64,000 nt of DNA, from the NCBI RefSeq assembly GCF_024139115.2, contig NC_085141.1:379574278-379638277 (forward strand), written 5' to 3'. How positions within the stretch are numbered: position 1 is the stretch's first letter; each line of letters opens with the position of its first letter. A model generated the notes under the pieces. It searched no databases. It was not told the origin of the DNA and worked only from the letters and a program-made list of their open reading frames with translations. Source of the DNA: Armigeres subalbatus. Its lineage: Eukaryota > Arthropoda > Insecta > Diptera > Culicidae. The translations under genes and the position numbers were made by a program. Shown one piece after another: positions 21,228 to 32,243 of this stretch.

Positions 21228-22675
21228 GGGTCGTTTGGCAGAAAATCATTCGACGGAAAGACATTTCGTGCGAAACGGTCATACATGGCGAGCGGTTTGA
21301 CCAAAAATTTCATTTGGCCGAAGCGACAATCGGCCAAAAAAAAACCTTATCTCTAACTGGTTGTTGGCTGACATTGTCGTTTGGCCGAATGAGTCAACAG
21401 GCGAAAAAAGCCGTTTGGTCGTATTGGTCGTTTGACAGAAAGGGGCATTTGGCCGAATGGATCATACGACTAAATGGCCTAAATGGTCAAATGACCTTTT
21501 CGGCAAACGGTATTTTCGGTCAAATGACCTATTTTGCCAAACGACTTTTGACGTAAACTACGTCTAAGGGGAAGACTCGGATACAGGGTGTAAAATGAAA
21601 ATTTCGAAATTGGGGACCGTCACGAAATTATGTTAGATTTGTAACATTGGACCTATCAATGTTTATCTTTCAACGAATTTTAAAGCTTTATATATCAATC
21701 GATTCGCAAACTCTCCACCAATTTGTCAGTAGTATTAGTAGTATTAGTATTATTATTTAATTTAAAACTTTTGAGTATCAACGCTAAACTATTGAAAATT
21801 TTAGTTCTTTCATGCATCATGCATCTACTATGCAGCACGTTCCTATCCTTGGTAATTGCCTACTTTAGTTGATCTGAGATGCATGAATGGGGTGGCCTAG
21901 CTGCTAGACAGAGGACTCCCTCACAGAGTGGGGGAGATGCTGCTAAAGCTGGGTAGTACTGTTGGCGGGACTGTTTCTAAGAACTATTTGGTTCAGTGTA
22001 CTATATTTGGTTTTACGTAGTTTACGTCGAGCAGTCGTGTCTTGTATACAACCAAATTTTTTTTTCGGCCAAATGAGTAAACGATATTTTCGGTCATATA
22101 TCCATTTCGTTAAATGACATTTTCGGCCAGATGAGTCTAATGATTTATTTGGCACCTTTTGGCTAATTGGCACTTTCTGTCGTTTGGTCGAAAGTCATTC
22201 GGCGAAAAACCATTTGTTCGAATGTCGCTTGGCCAACTAACACTGTAAGCCGAGATCCATTTAGCGGAATTATGTAAACGTTCGTCCGAAACGGTTGATG
22301 GGTCGAAAATGGTTTGACCGAAAATGTAATTTGGCCAATTTTTGGTCGAAAATGACGTTTTTCCGAATAAATCATTTAGCCGAATTGACCTTTCTGCAAA
22401 ACACTCCGACACTTTAGGCAAGTTGTTCATTTCGGCCAAATTGTTATTTCTATCAAACGACCATTTCGGCCGATTGAGCTATTCGGATTCTTTTAGCCAA
22501 AGAAACTGTTCGGCTGAACGACATTTTCGACAGTATGTACCTTTTGATCAAACGACATTTTCGGCGAAATAAGTTTAGGCTAGATGGGTTTTAGCTAAAT
22601 GGTTTGTTCGGGCAAATGCCACATTAGGCCAAACAACATTTGACTTTTGGCCAAATGTCTTTCTGTCAACAACCC
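21228..22675. mobile_element. Fold-back element with GGCCGAA-type array arms
   Basis: The left arm (21228-21550) reads GGGTCGTTTGGCAGAAAATC onward, with repeated GGTCGTTTGG/CATTTGGCCGAA words. The right arm (22040-22675) has the complementary words (TTTTCGGCCAAATGA) and ends AACCC. It is the same design as 34250-36005, but more decayed. The middle (21555-22020) has no gene. Confidence 0.6.
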
Positions 22676-23009
22676 TTCTTCTCTAACTCTATTTCAACGA
22701 GAAATTCTTTGGATTTCAAAGGAAATCTTAAAACACGGAGAAAAAAGTTAAAAAAAAACAAGTAATCCTTCAGAATTTGCACTCGAAGTTCTTCTTAGTT
22801 CATTGGAAATTAGAAATCATTGGTATTTTCAAGAAAATTTCAGTGAAGTTTCAACGTGATGACTAAGGGATATCTATCGGATTTCTTCGAATTTCAGTCG
22901 GCGTGGAAAATCATAGTCCAGTGGCGTGCCGAAAACTGTCGGCGACGGCGGCGCACACCTCTAATTAGCACTTCCTCAGTTATTAATTGAAAACCTTTCT
23001 ATGTCCGCC
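22676..23009. other. AT-rich spacer with degenerate TTC/GAA repeats
   Basis: Loose repeats of GAATTTC/GAAATTC words, and a second ACACGGAGAAAAAAG word at 22734. A GC-rich phrase GTCGGCGACGGCGGCGC lies near 22940. Confidence 0.3.
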
Positions 23010-23105
23010 ATTGCATGAGTATGTATCTTGTGTGGCAAGACAATGGATACACTATGTCGAGCTCGCCATCTCCGGATTGGCAATCCTACGCCTTTGCTCG
23101 CATAG
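23010..23105 (-). mobile_element. tRNA-like SINE fragment
   Basis: The minus strand reads GCGAGCAAAGGCGTAGGATT, then GCCAATCCGGAGATGGCGAG, matching the SINE at 60035-60200 (same tRNA-like head). The B box is damaged here (GAGCTCGAC). Confidence 0.55.
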
Positions 23106-23367
23106 CTATTTGAGATGCTTACTACATAACCCCGTTCTGAGTCGTCAAATACGTATTTAGTTTTCTTCTATAAAACGTCTTCAGTATTTTGTTAGAAATA
23201 TTTAACAGAAAACGAAAAGTATCTTAAACTATTCTATCATATTTGTGTAAATGTAACCAGATATGAATCAGATCAGTATAACTTTGTCAAAGATGCAAAG
23301 TCGTGTCGTGGATTCCAAGGGCCCCTTTCAAGTCATTTTTCAGCGCCTCTTATTAATAACCGATTTC

Positions 23368-24722
23368 ACTTAGTCCTATATATCTATAAAGTGGATAATA
23401 TTCATTTATTTATTTATTTTTATGACAAGGAACTATTGTTTTTTTTTGTTTCGGAAGTGTATTTTTTAAATGCGTCATCGTGTTCATCTCCTTGTGAGAT
23501 ATGGGTGTGTGTTTGCACACGGATGAAGGTATGCATTGCTTGTACATTAAGATTTTTTTATTTGGGGACAGAACACGTGATTTCAGCTGTCCTGTCATGG
23601 CAGTGGTTAGGAAAAGAATTGAATATTTTTTTGAAGTACGGATGACAAGTAAATACACATGCATGTGTCTGCTTATGCCGTTATAATTTTTTTACTATGC
23701 CTTCGCTCATGCTAATAGTATGTTATGATGAAACTGGATAACATTGAAGTTAAAATTAAATCTACGAGATAAAGATTGATTCATCGAAGATTATGTCTCC
23801 TTTTTGAACATGTTTGGGCGAGACGAAGTTTGCCGGATCAGCTACTTTTTTTATTAATTCGTAGATACTTAATTTAAATATATGCAACTAATACAATTTG
23901 CCTCGTTGCAAGATATGTTTCAGAGGGACTTAGAGTTACATTAGTTACACAATATTATGGTTATTATGATTTTTATGTTTGTTATACTTACTACATTCAT
24001 TATAATACAATAATGGAATTCGTGAGAGTGAACAGTAGTTGTTCAACAAATAAACGTAAATTAACAAAATATGTCTGGCTGTGCATTCTTATTTAACATC
24101 AAACTGAGATAAAATAAGAGTTGCTGGTTGACATTAGCTTTCCGATTACTATCGATGTGGTTTAATAGCCGTGAATCTATCCTTATTTTCGATTTCAATC
24201 CCGCTTCTTTTCTATTTTCCTTAAGTTAAAGAAATGATTACACAGGCACTTAATCCAAAATTCAAATGGACCATCGCTCACTTTGGGCGATTGATTGTTT
24301 ATTCTCGCGAAGGGTGAACAATTGAACAAAATAAGGTAATACTAATACTGTTGTATAGAAGTTACATAGGTCACATCACTTTCCATGGTGAATCCCGATC
24401 TATGTTACTGATTACCCCACCCAACTAACGCAACTTCCTTCCCGTCGTTATTGTGGAGATGCAGAGGTATTCTCGGTCTCTAGTAACAACAATAACCACA
24501 CACTAACATTCCCTCCATTTCCCAACTGACTGTAAGGACTTGGCCGGCGCCGTTATTGATCAACATTTGCGAGCTGCTGAAACGTGCACTTCGAGAATAG
24601 ACGGTAAGTCCCAACCACTATTCACTTGGATCGAAGTGCAATTTGCACCAGTTCTGATCAATCACGGAGTAGCAACCATTGATATGTACAGTCAGTCTAA
24701 GCTAAGCTAAGCTAAGCTAAGT
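23368..24722 (+). mobile_element. 1.35-kb retroposed segment with GCTAA tail
   Basis: A 21-bp duplication (CTCTTATTAATAACCG plus ATTTC) flanks it at 23347-23367 and 24723-24743. It ends in four copies of GCTAA. The last ~250 bp share AGATGCAGAGGTATTCTCGG and CTGTAAGGACTTGGCCGG-type words with the elements ending at 34866 (minus) and 45504 (plus). No RT is encoded, so it is either a SINE-like or a 5'-truncated LINE family with a pentanucleotide tail. Confidence 0.7.
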
Positions 24723-24743
24723 CTCTTATTAATAACCGATTTC

Positions 24744-25300
24744 TTCGCCTCTACTTCGGCCTCAAACCAGGTTTAAGGACATGGGAAGCACCGCTTAAGA
24801 GTTAAGGAGGTCCTAAGGATTGACGGTAAGCACATGACCGGCATCATTATTGGTCATGAATTGGAAACTCCAAAGCAAGTGAATATCTTTTTTTTATCCA
24901 GAGTAGATTACACCCAGTTCTTTTTTGACACGGTTGGTTTTTACTCGAAAACGACCTTTAGCGTCAATGAAACTATGAGTTGACCCTATGAAAAAAATCA
25001 CAAAAAATTAAAGAAAATTCAGGTGAAATTAGGTTTTTAACGAAATTTGAAACGAAAAATCAAACAATTTCTATATTTTTATATACTTACTAATATAAAA
25101 CTGAACTGATTGATCAGACCCGGGAGCACACACTCCACGATGTATTGCTTTGAAAGCGGCACAAATGCTGGGGTATTGCCGTATTGCCAATGGTATATAA
25201 ACGGGAACGAGGCGATTTATCACAAACTACTTCTTCTTTTATTATAACTCTATTTATCGCAAAACAGTTTTTTGACTTTGAAAAGTGAAATCGAAATTCC
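24744..25300. other. Interior of the 6.2-kb element, unassigned
   Basis: Has AGGTCCTAAGGATTGACGGT and GGTCATGAATTGG words loosely like the GCTAA-tailed family, then plain sequence. No coding signal. Confidence 0.3.
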
Positions 25301-25521
25301 GTACATAATATAAAACCAATTTAATAAAAATTCCGCGAAAAAAAATTAAATTTCGTTTCGTTTCGAAAAATTTCGAATTAAATGGATCCTGATTTCGTAT
25401 CGTTTCGAAGACTCGAAAGTAAATCAATATTTCGTTTCGTTTCGTTTCGAATCTACCTAGACATTTTGAATTTCGTTTCGTTTCGTTTCGTTAGGAAAAA
25501 GTGTGTTATCGCATACCCTTA

Positions 25522-25700
25522 CTGGCGGAGTCTGTAAGAATTAGGATCGGTTTAACGGAGGGAGTGGATACGGCCCTCTTAGCCGACCCCTTGTCTTGAG
25601 ACAGATGAAGGACTACGTAGCCTCATCTGATGGGTTTTATACATCATTGCAGAACGAACCCTGTATTCCTTTGGAACTAGCAGTAAGTGTTACGTGTAAG
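25522..25700 (-). pseudogene. LINE RNase H remnant, copy 2, proximal part
   Basis: The minus strand next to the insertion reads PSVKPILILTDSAS, the catalytic TDS of RNase H. It lines up with copy 1 at 6206-6780 (LVLTDSTS). Upstream the frame is lost within about 100 bp. Confidence 0.6.
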
Positions 25701-25911
25701 TGTTCTATTATTTGCATCGCGGTGCTTTAAATCGATTTCTATATGTTTGTATTGGGTTTACACATTCTCTATCCAAAAGACTAAAATATCAAGTGAAATT
25801 TTCTTGAAAGATTCCGACCTTAGGTTTGTTGACGTTTATGATTGGAAATGCGTTAACGATTTACGCTTTTTGTTGTTAAGAAAATTATTTTGAGCTTTTT
25901 AGTGGAATGTC

Positions 25912-26034
25912 TTCACTTGTCATAAGACGAGTTTGTACAATCCCATTGAATTCCACCACTTAATTGTATCTTGACAGATACGTATTTCGACCTCAACAGT
26001 AAGGCCGTCTTCAGTGTCTCGTACTTGACTCGAC
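25912..26034 (-). mobile_element. Penelope-like fragment with hammerhead-like core
   Basis: The minus strand gives GAGACA, CTGAAGA, C, GGCC..GGTC, GAAA, TACGTATC, TGTCAAG. All hammerhead-like parts are present in order: stem I GACA/TGTC, stem II GGCC/GGTC with one G-T pair, and a self-complementary ATACGTAT. One extra C follows the CTGAAGA box. Confidence 0.5.
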
Positions 26035-26197
26035 TTTGTTGGTTAGGAAAAAAATCATTATACGCCATTGGGTAAAATACGCCATTTTGTTGGTTGGGTA
26101 AAATAATGGTTCTTTGAGGCTGAATGATCTGCAGCAACTACGCGGAAAATCTTAGGATTTTTCAATGGTTTACTAATGCTTTGCTTTGAAAACGTTT

Positions 26198-26357
26198 TTG
26201 CCTTTCTCGTATACTAAGTAGGTATACGTAAAGGCTATATGATTGCTCCAAAAACAAACTTTTTATAGAAGGGCCGGAGACCCATAGTGTTGAATACCGA
26301 TCGACTCAGCTCGACGAATTGAGGTAATGTCTGTATGTATGTGTGTGTGTGTGTGTG
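26198..26357 (+). repeat. Dispersed repeat ending in TG microsatellite
   Basis: Begins TTGCCTTTCTCGTATACTAA, continues through GGCCGGAGACCCATAGTGTT and CAGCTCGACGAATTGAGGTA, and ends in a TGTATG/TGTG run. A second copy is at 47751-47866. It is an abundant-looking culicine repeat whose class I cannot assign. Confidence 0.65.
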
Positions 26358-26514
26358 TTTTTTTTCTTCCTAAGCAATGGAGGGGGAATCTGCTCAACAG
26401 ATATCCTGGGTTGTCCAGGAAGTGCGATTCCATTGTCGCCAAGCCCATCGTCCCTTCGGTACAACCAGAAAGTAATGCTTCAAAGGGGGGCCAGTGCACA
26501 ACGCACCCTCGAGG

Positions 26515-26749
26515 TTAGCTGCGTGTCCTTGCAGCATCGAACATCGTCACTCGTTTTTTTAGAAGAACACCAATGTATCGTGCCAGCGCATTGCCGGCTT
26601 TCCAGGTGGCCTTACCACGCCCTGTGTCCTCGGAAGATGGGAAGGGTAGACTTCGTGCCTGCTTCCCTCTGCACGACCGGTATGTTCCGCCGTTTCCACT
26701 AAACCTGCGCACACCAAACACTCGGGCGAGGCCGAGCATGCCAGCTGCG
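26515..26749 (-). pseudogene. LINE ORF2 C-terminal scrap
   Basis: Directly after the ORF1 stop the minus strand reads PECLVCAGLVETAEHT, like the CX2C..H knuckle near the end of R1-type ORF2. After a frame change, ATWKAGNALARYIGVLLKKR leads to a stop at 26515. The body of ORF2 is absent. Confidence 0.45.
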
Positions 26750-28291
26750 TTATCTGCTCTGTGATTTTGCAGCACGCTTAAACGCCGGGCACCTCGAACC
26801 CCCCATGAGGTGCTTGCTGTTCACAGCTTTGCTGGAACAAATCAAACAATTGGCAGGGTTCGTGCTGCATTGTGCCTTATGTCCCTCCAATCCGCAGCGT
26901 CGGCAGAGATTGCTTCTGTCAGGACCTTTGCAGTCCCATTGCTTGTGCCCCGGTTCCAGGCACTTGAAGCAAACTTTGGAGTTGCTCGTATATGCCCACA
27001 GGGCACACCGACCATCCCACCTTGACGCTCCCTAACTTGACTACCTTGGAGGCATCCGCTGCAGATAGCCGAACCAATGCTACCTGTGTCCCTGCCGGAC
27101 CTTTCCGTAGCCGAACGGTTGCGGTGGGCGTCTCCACTTCACACTGTCGCCGCAGTGCCGTGACGAGCTCTTCGACTTCGGCGATCTCGTCCAGGTCTTT
27201 AACCCTTAGATTCACCTCCGTCGTGAGTGCCCTCACCTTGACCGTCTCGCCTAGGACTTCCTCCGCCAACTTCTTGTAGGCGGCGCCCGTTTGCGAGACG
27301 CCCAGCTTCAGCTCGATGATCATCTCGCCCATCCGGGTACGTCTTATTCGACGTACGTTGGCGCCGAGTTTACCGAGCTTGACGTCACTCCTCCCTTATC
27401 GCCTTCAAGACGTCCGAGTACTTAGTCTCGTCCGTTTTGATGACTAGGGCATCGCCCCTGGAGCGATTGGCGCCTACCCTAGACTTCTTGCTACCCTCAT
27501 TCGCCTGGGCCTTCTTTTCGGCCCTTGACGTCTTCGGTTTCCTCTTGTTCTTGACCAGGGTCCAGGAGGCTGACGCCTCCTCCTCTATTTCCCTGGTCTG
27601 GTGCGGCTGAGTTCTCTCAGCCTGCCGTAACCCCTTACCACCGTCTTTCCTGGGTGTACGAACCTTTCCAGGTCCTTCCTCCCCCGGTTTTGGAGGTACC
27701 TGGCCGGGGTTTAGCTTCCTAGCTCCACCTTGTTCGGGGTTGTAACCCTCCGCGTTTTCGAGCTGCGCCCGAGGAGCTCATCCCCTAGAGACTGTCTCCC
27801 CCGTTTCTGTGTTTGCTCCGTTGGAGCAGTCACCCCCGACGTGCCCGCGAATCCTTGAGCCTCAGTCTGGGTAGACTTTGGCACCACCGTCTTTGCTGGC
27901 ACGCCCTCGGTCGATTCGACCTTGCCCGAGTCCGCGAATCCTTGGGCCTCAGTCTGGGTAGACCCCGACTCCACAGCTTTCACAGGTTTAAACTTGGCCG
28001 TCTCGACCGCCCTCTCCAGCTTGGCGTACAACATCGACTTTCGAAGTTTCAGCAAGCTCCTCTTGAGGTATTATGCTTCGATGACGCAAAATCGATGATG
28101 GCGTCCAGCTGTTCCGTCGCCACCTCGAAGGCCGAAAGCCCATCGCATTTGCGGTTCATCGCCTCCACAAGCCATGGGCCGTCGATAACCTCTACCGGCA
28201 TAGCCGAGGAGAAGGTTAAGTGACCCACGCTGGCGCTGCGCACCGAGCTGCCGACTATTGCCTCTGGCCTCCTAGGCGGAGACCTGAACAA
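26750..28291 (-). pseudogene. LINE ORF1 (Gag-like) with three zinc knuckles
   Basis: Begins MFRSPPRRPEAIVG at 28291. Frameshifts lie near 28055, 27715 and 26990. The middle is Lys/Arg/Glu rich, and residues encoded at 27332-27000 (MGEMIIELKLGVSQTGAAYK) form the folded region. The C-terminal end carries CFKCLEPGHKQWDC, CRRCGLEGHKAQC and a third CLIC..H..C knuckle, stopping at TAA (26750-26752). Three knuckles in this order are typical of R1- and I-group ORF1. A 114-codon segment contains the repeated phrase STQTEAQGFA. Confidence 0.7.
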
Positions 28292-29230
28292 CCCACCTCA
28301 ATTTGGTGCCTTTTGGCAGAACCCCGACCAACTGTTGTTCGTCAACAGTTCTAGGTTCAGTAGGTTGTTGTCAAACCCGTTGATGTTCCACTGAAAACAT
28401 AGATTAACCTCCAGTGGAAGCGTTAGAGTTGGAAAGGAATCGAAAGGGAAAGATGGTGCTTTGGGAGTCCCTTTGGGTGTTATCAAGACCGTCGCACTGC
28501 GATGAGTAGAAGAGTCTTGATTGGTCGAGCAGAGTGTCGTTTGGATCCATGGGCGTGACCATTTGGGAGAACTAAACAAGGATGACGAGAATGCTGGTAT
28601 TGGTTCGGAGAGCCTGGAACGTTGTATCTGTTGGGACTTATGTCCCGGGTTGTTGACTCTGAGGTAGTGTCCGGAAAGCGTAAAATGGGACTAACCGCAC
28701 GAAAAAAAAAATGGGTTCGGGGTGCCCGTGGAAGGTCATTGTACTTACAGCGCTCATGATTCTGGCAACCAGTTGAGTTTGGTTGTACTGCATACTGCTG
28801 CTCGAAGGTTTAAATCCCACGTCGTCTGTCGGGAAAAAACAAAGCGTCCCGAGAATACTAGACTGGATTCGCTTGCATTCCTCGAAATCATCTGGATAAA
28901 CTACGGCTTGACACCTACTGCGTCCCTCTTCTTAATTGGCTTTTCTTCGTCCATTGGATGCCGAGGTCGACCCGGTCGTTTCGGTGGAGTCATGACGTCC
29001 CGAAAGGTTTCCGGCTGGGATAAAGCTTCCGGTCCAAAGAGAGCCAAATTAGGCAACAGCACATGAGTTGCAGTAATGTAATTTGTATTTGGCACGTTTG
29101 AGACAGCAGTATAGAGATAATGTACGGATTGAAGATGCGGTTAGGATTCGACGGAAGGTCCGCCATTCTTCTTATTGATAGTACGCTGGGCTTTTGGGAC
29201 ATTCTTGGGATCTTTGGAGTTAGGTGAAGT
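28292..29230 (-). pseudogene. Possible upstream ORF1 or 5' region of the LINE
   Basis: Minus-strand frames give MTPPKRPGRPRHPMDEEKPI, with a GRPR AT-hook-like core, and a segment starting MSQKPSVLSIRR. They change frame several times. The sequence is GC-richer than the surroundings, like the LINE next to it. Whether it is 5' LINE or a second element is open. Confidence 0.3.
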
Positions 29231-32200
29231 GTTTGTTAGACTGTTGGACAGAACAACTTGCTCACAGACGGTCCGACTTTACTCCGACCGAACCAAATTT
29301 CCTGGGGGTGGAGTAAACGATGTACAACATGTCGGAGCGTGTATGGGGACCCTTAGAGTCACGTGAGGGTAAATCGAATGAACCGATTGCCGTGCGCTCG
29401 AAAATTGGTTGCGCAATTTATGGTGTGACTTCAATATGAGTGATTCTAGTCATAAATAAGTTGCTTTTACCAAATGCGATCAAATTGTGCTACTAGGGAG
29501 CCGCTGGTTGGATGCACAAACTTGTCTTCTTGTGAAACTCTTAAACAAATTTAACAAGCCACACAAAGAAGTAGGTACCTACCTAAAAATTATCGATATA
29601 CCAATATCAGTCTACAGAAAGCTTTGTGAGCAGTTGAAGACGACGTAGACGAAGATCAATATCAACTTCTATCGTAATTTTAATTATTTCATGCGGAAGA
29701 TGATACCTTTGCTATATAAAGAACGGCAACCACACAGTCGAAGAAGAAGAATCTCTGCATCCATCCCTCCCATGGATTTTAACTTTTCTCTAGAACCCAG
29801 CCATAATTCGTTGGATTCCGTTATTTTATCCCCTAATTTCGCTTCCTGGTGAACCCGAAAATAGCTTCAATCACACTCAAATTACGCCATTATGGAAGAA
29901 ATATCGATTTTTAGCCTTCTACTCCATCTTTCGCACCAGGAGAAATCTTATTCCGTATCTCATTTACTGACCTCATCAAAGGGAAAAATTCCCCTTCCAT
30001 CGTCAACCCAAAAGAATCTCAATTTCGTCGCCGGACAGAACTCTCCACGAATCGATTTGCACACCCTTTCGGTTGTCGGTCGACCATGGGGAACGTATGA
30101 AAAATTAGCTGACAATAGGAAAGCCCTGGAATTTGTCTTCCGGATCACAACGGAGTCCGGTTTCTTCTCGAGCGATATTTTACTGAGCTCACGAAGAGTG
30201 GAATCTTCGCAGAACAACGTTGCGTTCGTTTTTGCCGATTTTGCCAAATCCATGTTGTAGGCATCATTGCTGTCATCATCGTCGGAGGATCAGCTTCGCT
30301 GCTCACACACATGTTGCTCTGGGCTCAACTTCTTGTCTTTTGTAGGTGAAAGCCACAAAGCCTAACGAAAGGAAAAAATCCGGTAACGAGCGCTATAAAA
30401 TATCCGTTTTCCTCCCACAACATCGCATCATCCCGGCACAGCTTCTCAGCTTCTCAGCTTCTCATCTTACGTCGAAGTTGGATAAAGAAGCCCGTTCAAG
30501 TGGAAAATATTGTTGGCACAGGTTTTTCACCGTTTGGAGCGGCGGTGTGGTGTGGCGCAGTGTGGATGATGGTAAAAAGATGAAAACAAACGAAGCGAGA
30601 TACACGACTGATCCGAACGGATCCAGAGATCAAATCAGCAGCTAATTTGTGCGAAATTGTTCAGTGATTTATGACCTCAGGGCTAGGCACGAGTCTGGAG
30701 GGGGTGTTTTGGTGCTTAAGGCTTATCACGACGAACGAAAGGTGGTTTTTGGTTTCGGCGGGTTTGATTGATGCCGTTACCTAATTTGTGTCGGCGGCAA
30801 TTGTTGATGTTGGGGATTTTAGAAAAGGTCATTCTCATTCTTCACGTGATGCCGTCCGATCATCTGATTGGCCCAATCAACGGTAGATTCAAAAGCAAAA
30901 ATTTATTTATTTACAGACCAAGGAATTTGATCGTTGGTGGTATAAAATTAAATTGAAGACTGATATTCATCATAATTGCAACAAGGTCGTAAATAATTTA
31001 AGACTGAAAACTAGCAGATCTGCAAAACAAGAAAAAGATCAAGTTCATTTTTATTAATTTGTTTTTAGTAGAACCTGAGAGATGTTCATTCTCTAGTGAT
31101 TACAATCCAAATATTTTAAATGCATATAAACTGTTTAGAAAATGGATAAGTACTCGTTCAATGTTTCTCAACACATAACTTTATGGCGATTTTCCCACGG
31201 CTAAAAAAACTCGGTCAAGCTCCAACTCTTAACTGCCACAAATATCTCATCTCCCTTTTGAATAATTGAGATGATCTCTCAGGCTTAAAACCAACTGGTC
31301 TCCAGTCTGCAGGAGAATCCCCAGAACCACTTTACGAAATGCCACAGCTAAAAAGTGTCCATTTCTTTCACTTATCGCCAGCTAAGCAACCAGCCACACT
31401 GACTGGTCCCGGGAACGGTTTCCAAGTTATTTCTAATTAATATTAATTGAATAAATTAGCTCTCGTTTTTTCGCCCGGCTCGACGAGGAGCAGTGGATCG
31501 CCTGCAGTCCTCAAGACCGACCGCAAAGATATTCAAAATTGTCCCAGCCATCACAGCTTCTGAGTTGTAGACACTCGCGGAGTGTGGATCTATATAGACT
31601 TGGGGCATTTTTGTTTTATTTTTTGCACTAACAAACTGGACTCATGGTGACAACGATGATAGCTGATGACTGTGTTAGCGTTGTTTAATTAGTTATTTGC
31701 CATTTCTGAATGACTTCGACGATAGAACACAGTAACGAAGAGGATTGCAAAGAGTGTGCATCAGGGCGTGTTTTATCGATGGGTTGAGTTAAGTTGTTTA
31801 TGAAACGTCTTGGGCGACAGAATGCTTCATTCTTTGATGAAGAAGGTTAAATTGAGATATCATCTTGACCTTCTAGTAAGCGCACTCATGAGTCACAAAT
31901 GCTGCATCGACTGAGCTTTGTATAACAAATGAGGTGTTATCGAAAGTGTTGTGCGGGATACAGCAGAACACGTGTTTTAGAGTTTATATGTTACGCCGCA
32001 ATACGAAGGAAATGGAGTCATCGGTTTACAGCCTTTGAGAGCAACTGAACGATGTTTACACCTTTCCTCGGGTTTGACGTTGTGTGGCAATGAAATAGCA
32101 CTTGCCGTTTATCATATCCAGCTTTTCGCGCACGGTAATGGCGGCTCTGTGGGCTTAAAAGTGTATCCGTCCCTGTACTTCTTTGACATCTGGCTTGGGT

Positions 32201-32243
32201 TTGACATTCCGTTTTCCTCCTGTTCCATGATTACGGGAGAGGG
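29231..32243. other. Unassigned, possibly unique sequence
   Basis: No transposon ends or tandem arrays. A plus frame of 122 codons (29892-30260) lacks motifs. A TATATAAA word is at 29713-29720. AGCTTCTC is repeated about four times at 30436-30464. CTTTTGTAGGTG near 30340 resembles a 3' splice site. This is the most likely place for host sequence, but I cannot support a gene. Confidence 0.3.

Larger units (their letters stand above)
19304..25521. mobile_element. 6.2-kb TIR element with TTTCG-repeat ends
   Basis: The ends are TAAGCATATGCGGTA and, inverted, TAAGGGTATGCGATA (12 of 15 match). CTGGCGGA is duplicated at 19296-19303 and 25522-25529, an 8-bp target duplication. Both ends have inverted subterminal arrays of AAACGAAACGAAAT. 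No intact transposase is visible; a proline- and alanine-rich minus frame at 19606-19851 is unassigned. The interior holds several nested repeats. An 8-bp TSD fits hAT-type mobilisation (inference). Confidence 0.7.
26358..28291 (-). mobile_element. Degraded R1-clade (Waldo-like) LINE
   Basis: On the minus strand: ORF1 remnant, then a short ORF2 C-terminal remnant, a short 3' UTR and an A8 tail (T run at 26358-26365). The tail abuts ACAC..ACATACATAC, an ACAY-type microsatellite. Waldo elements of the R1 clade are known to insert in ACAY repeats. Most of ORF2 (endonuclease, RT) is missing, so there is a large internal deletion. The 5' end is not defined and may reach about 29230. Confidence 0.65.

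Noticed and set aside
24700..24722. GCTAA run as a telomere-like repeat
   Set aside because: Only four units and it sits at the 3' end of a retroposed unit with a target duplication, so it is a retroelement tail.
19304..25521. Intact transposase for the 6.2-kb element
   Set aside because: No frame over 115 codons in the interval carries DDE, HTH or zinc-finger motifs.
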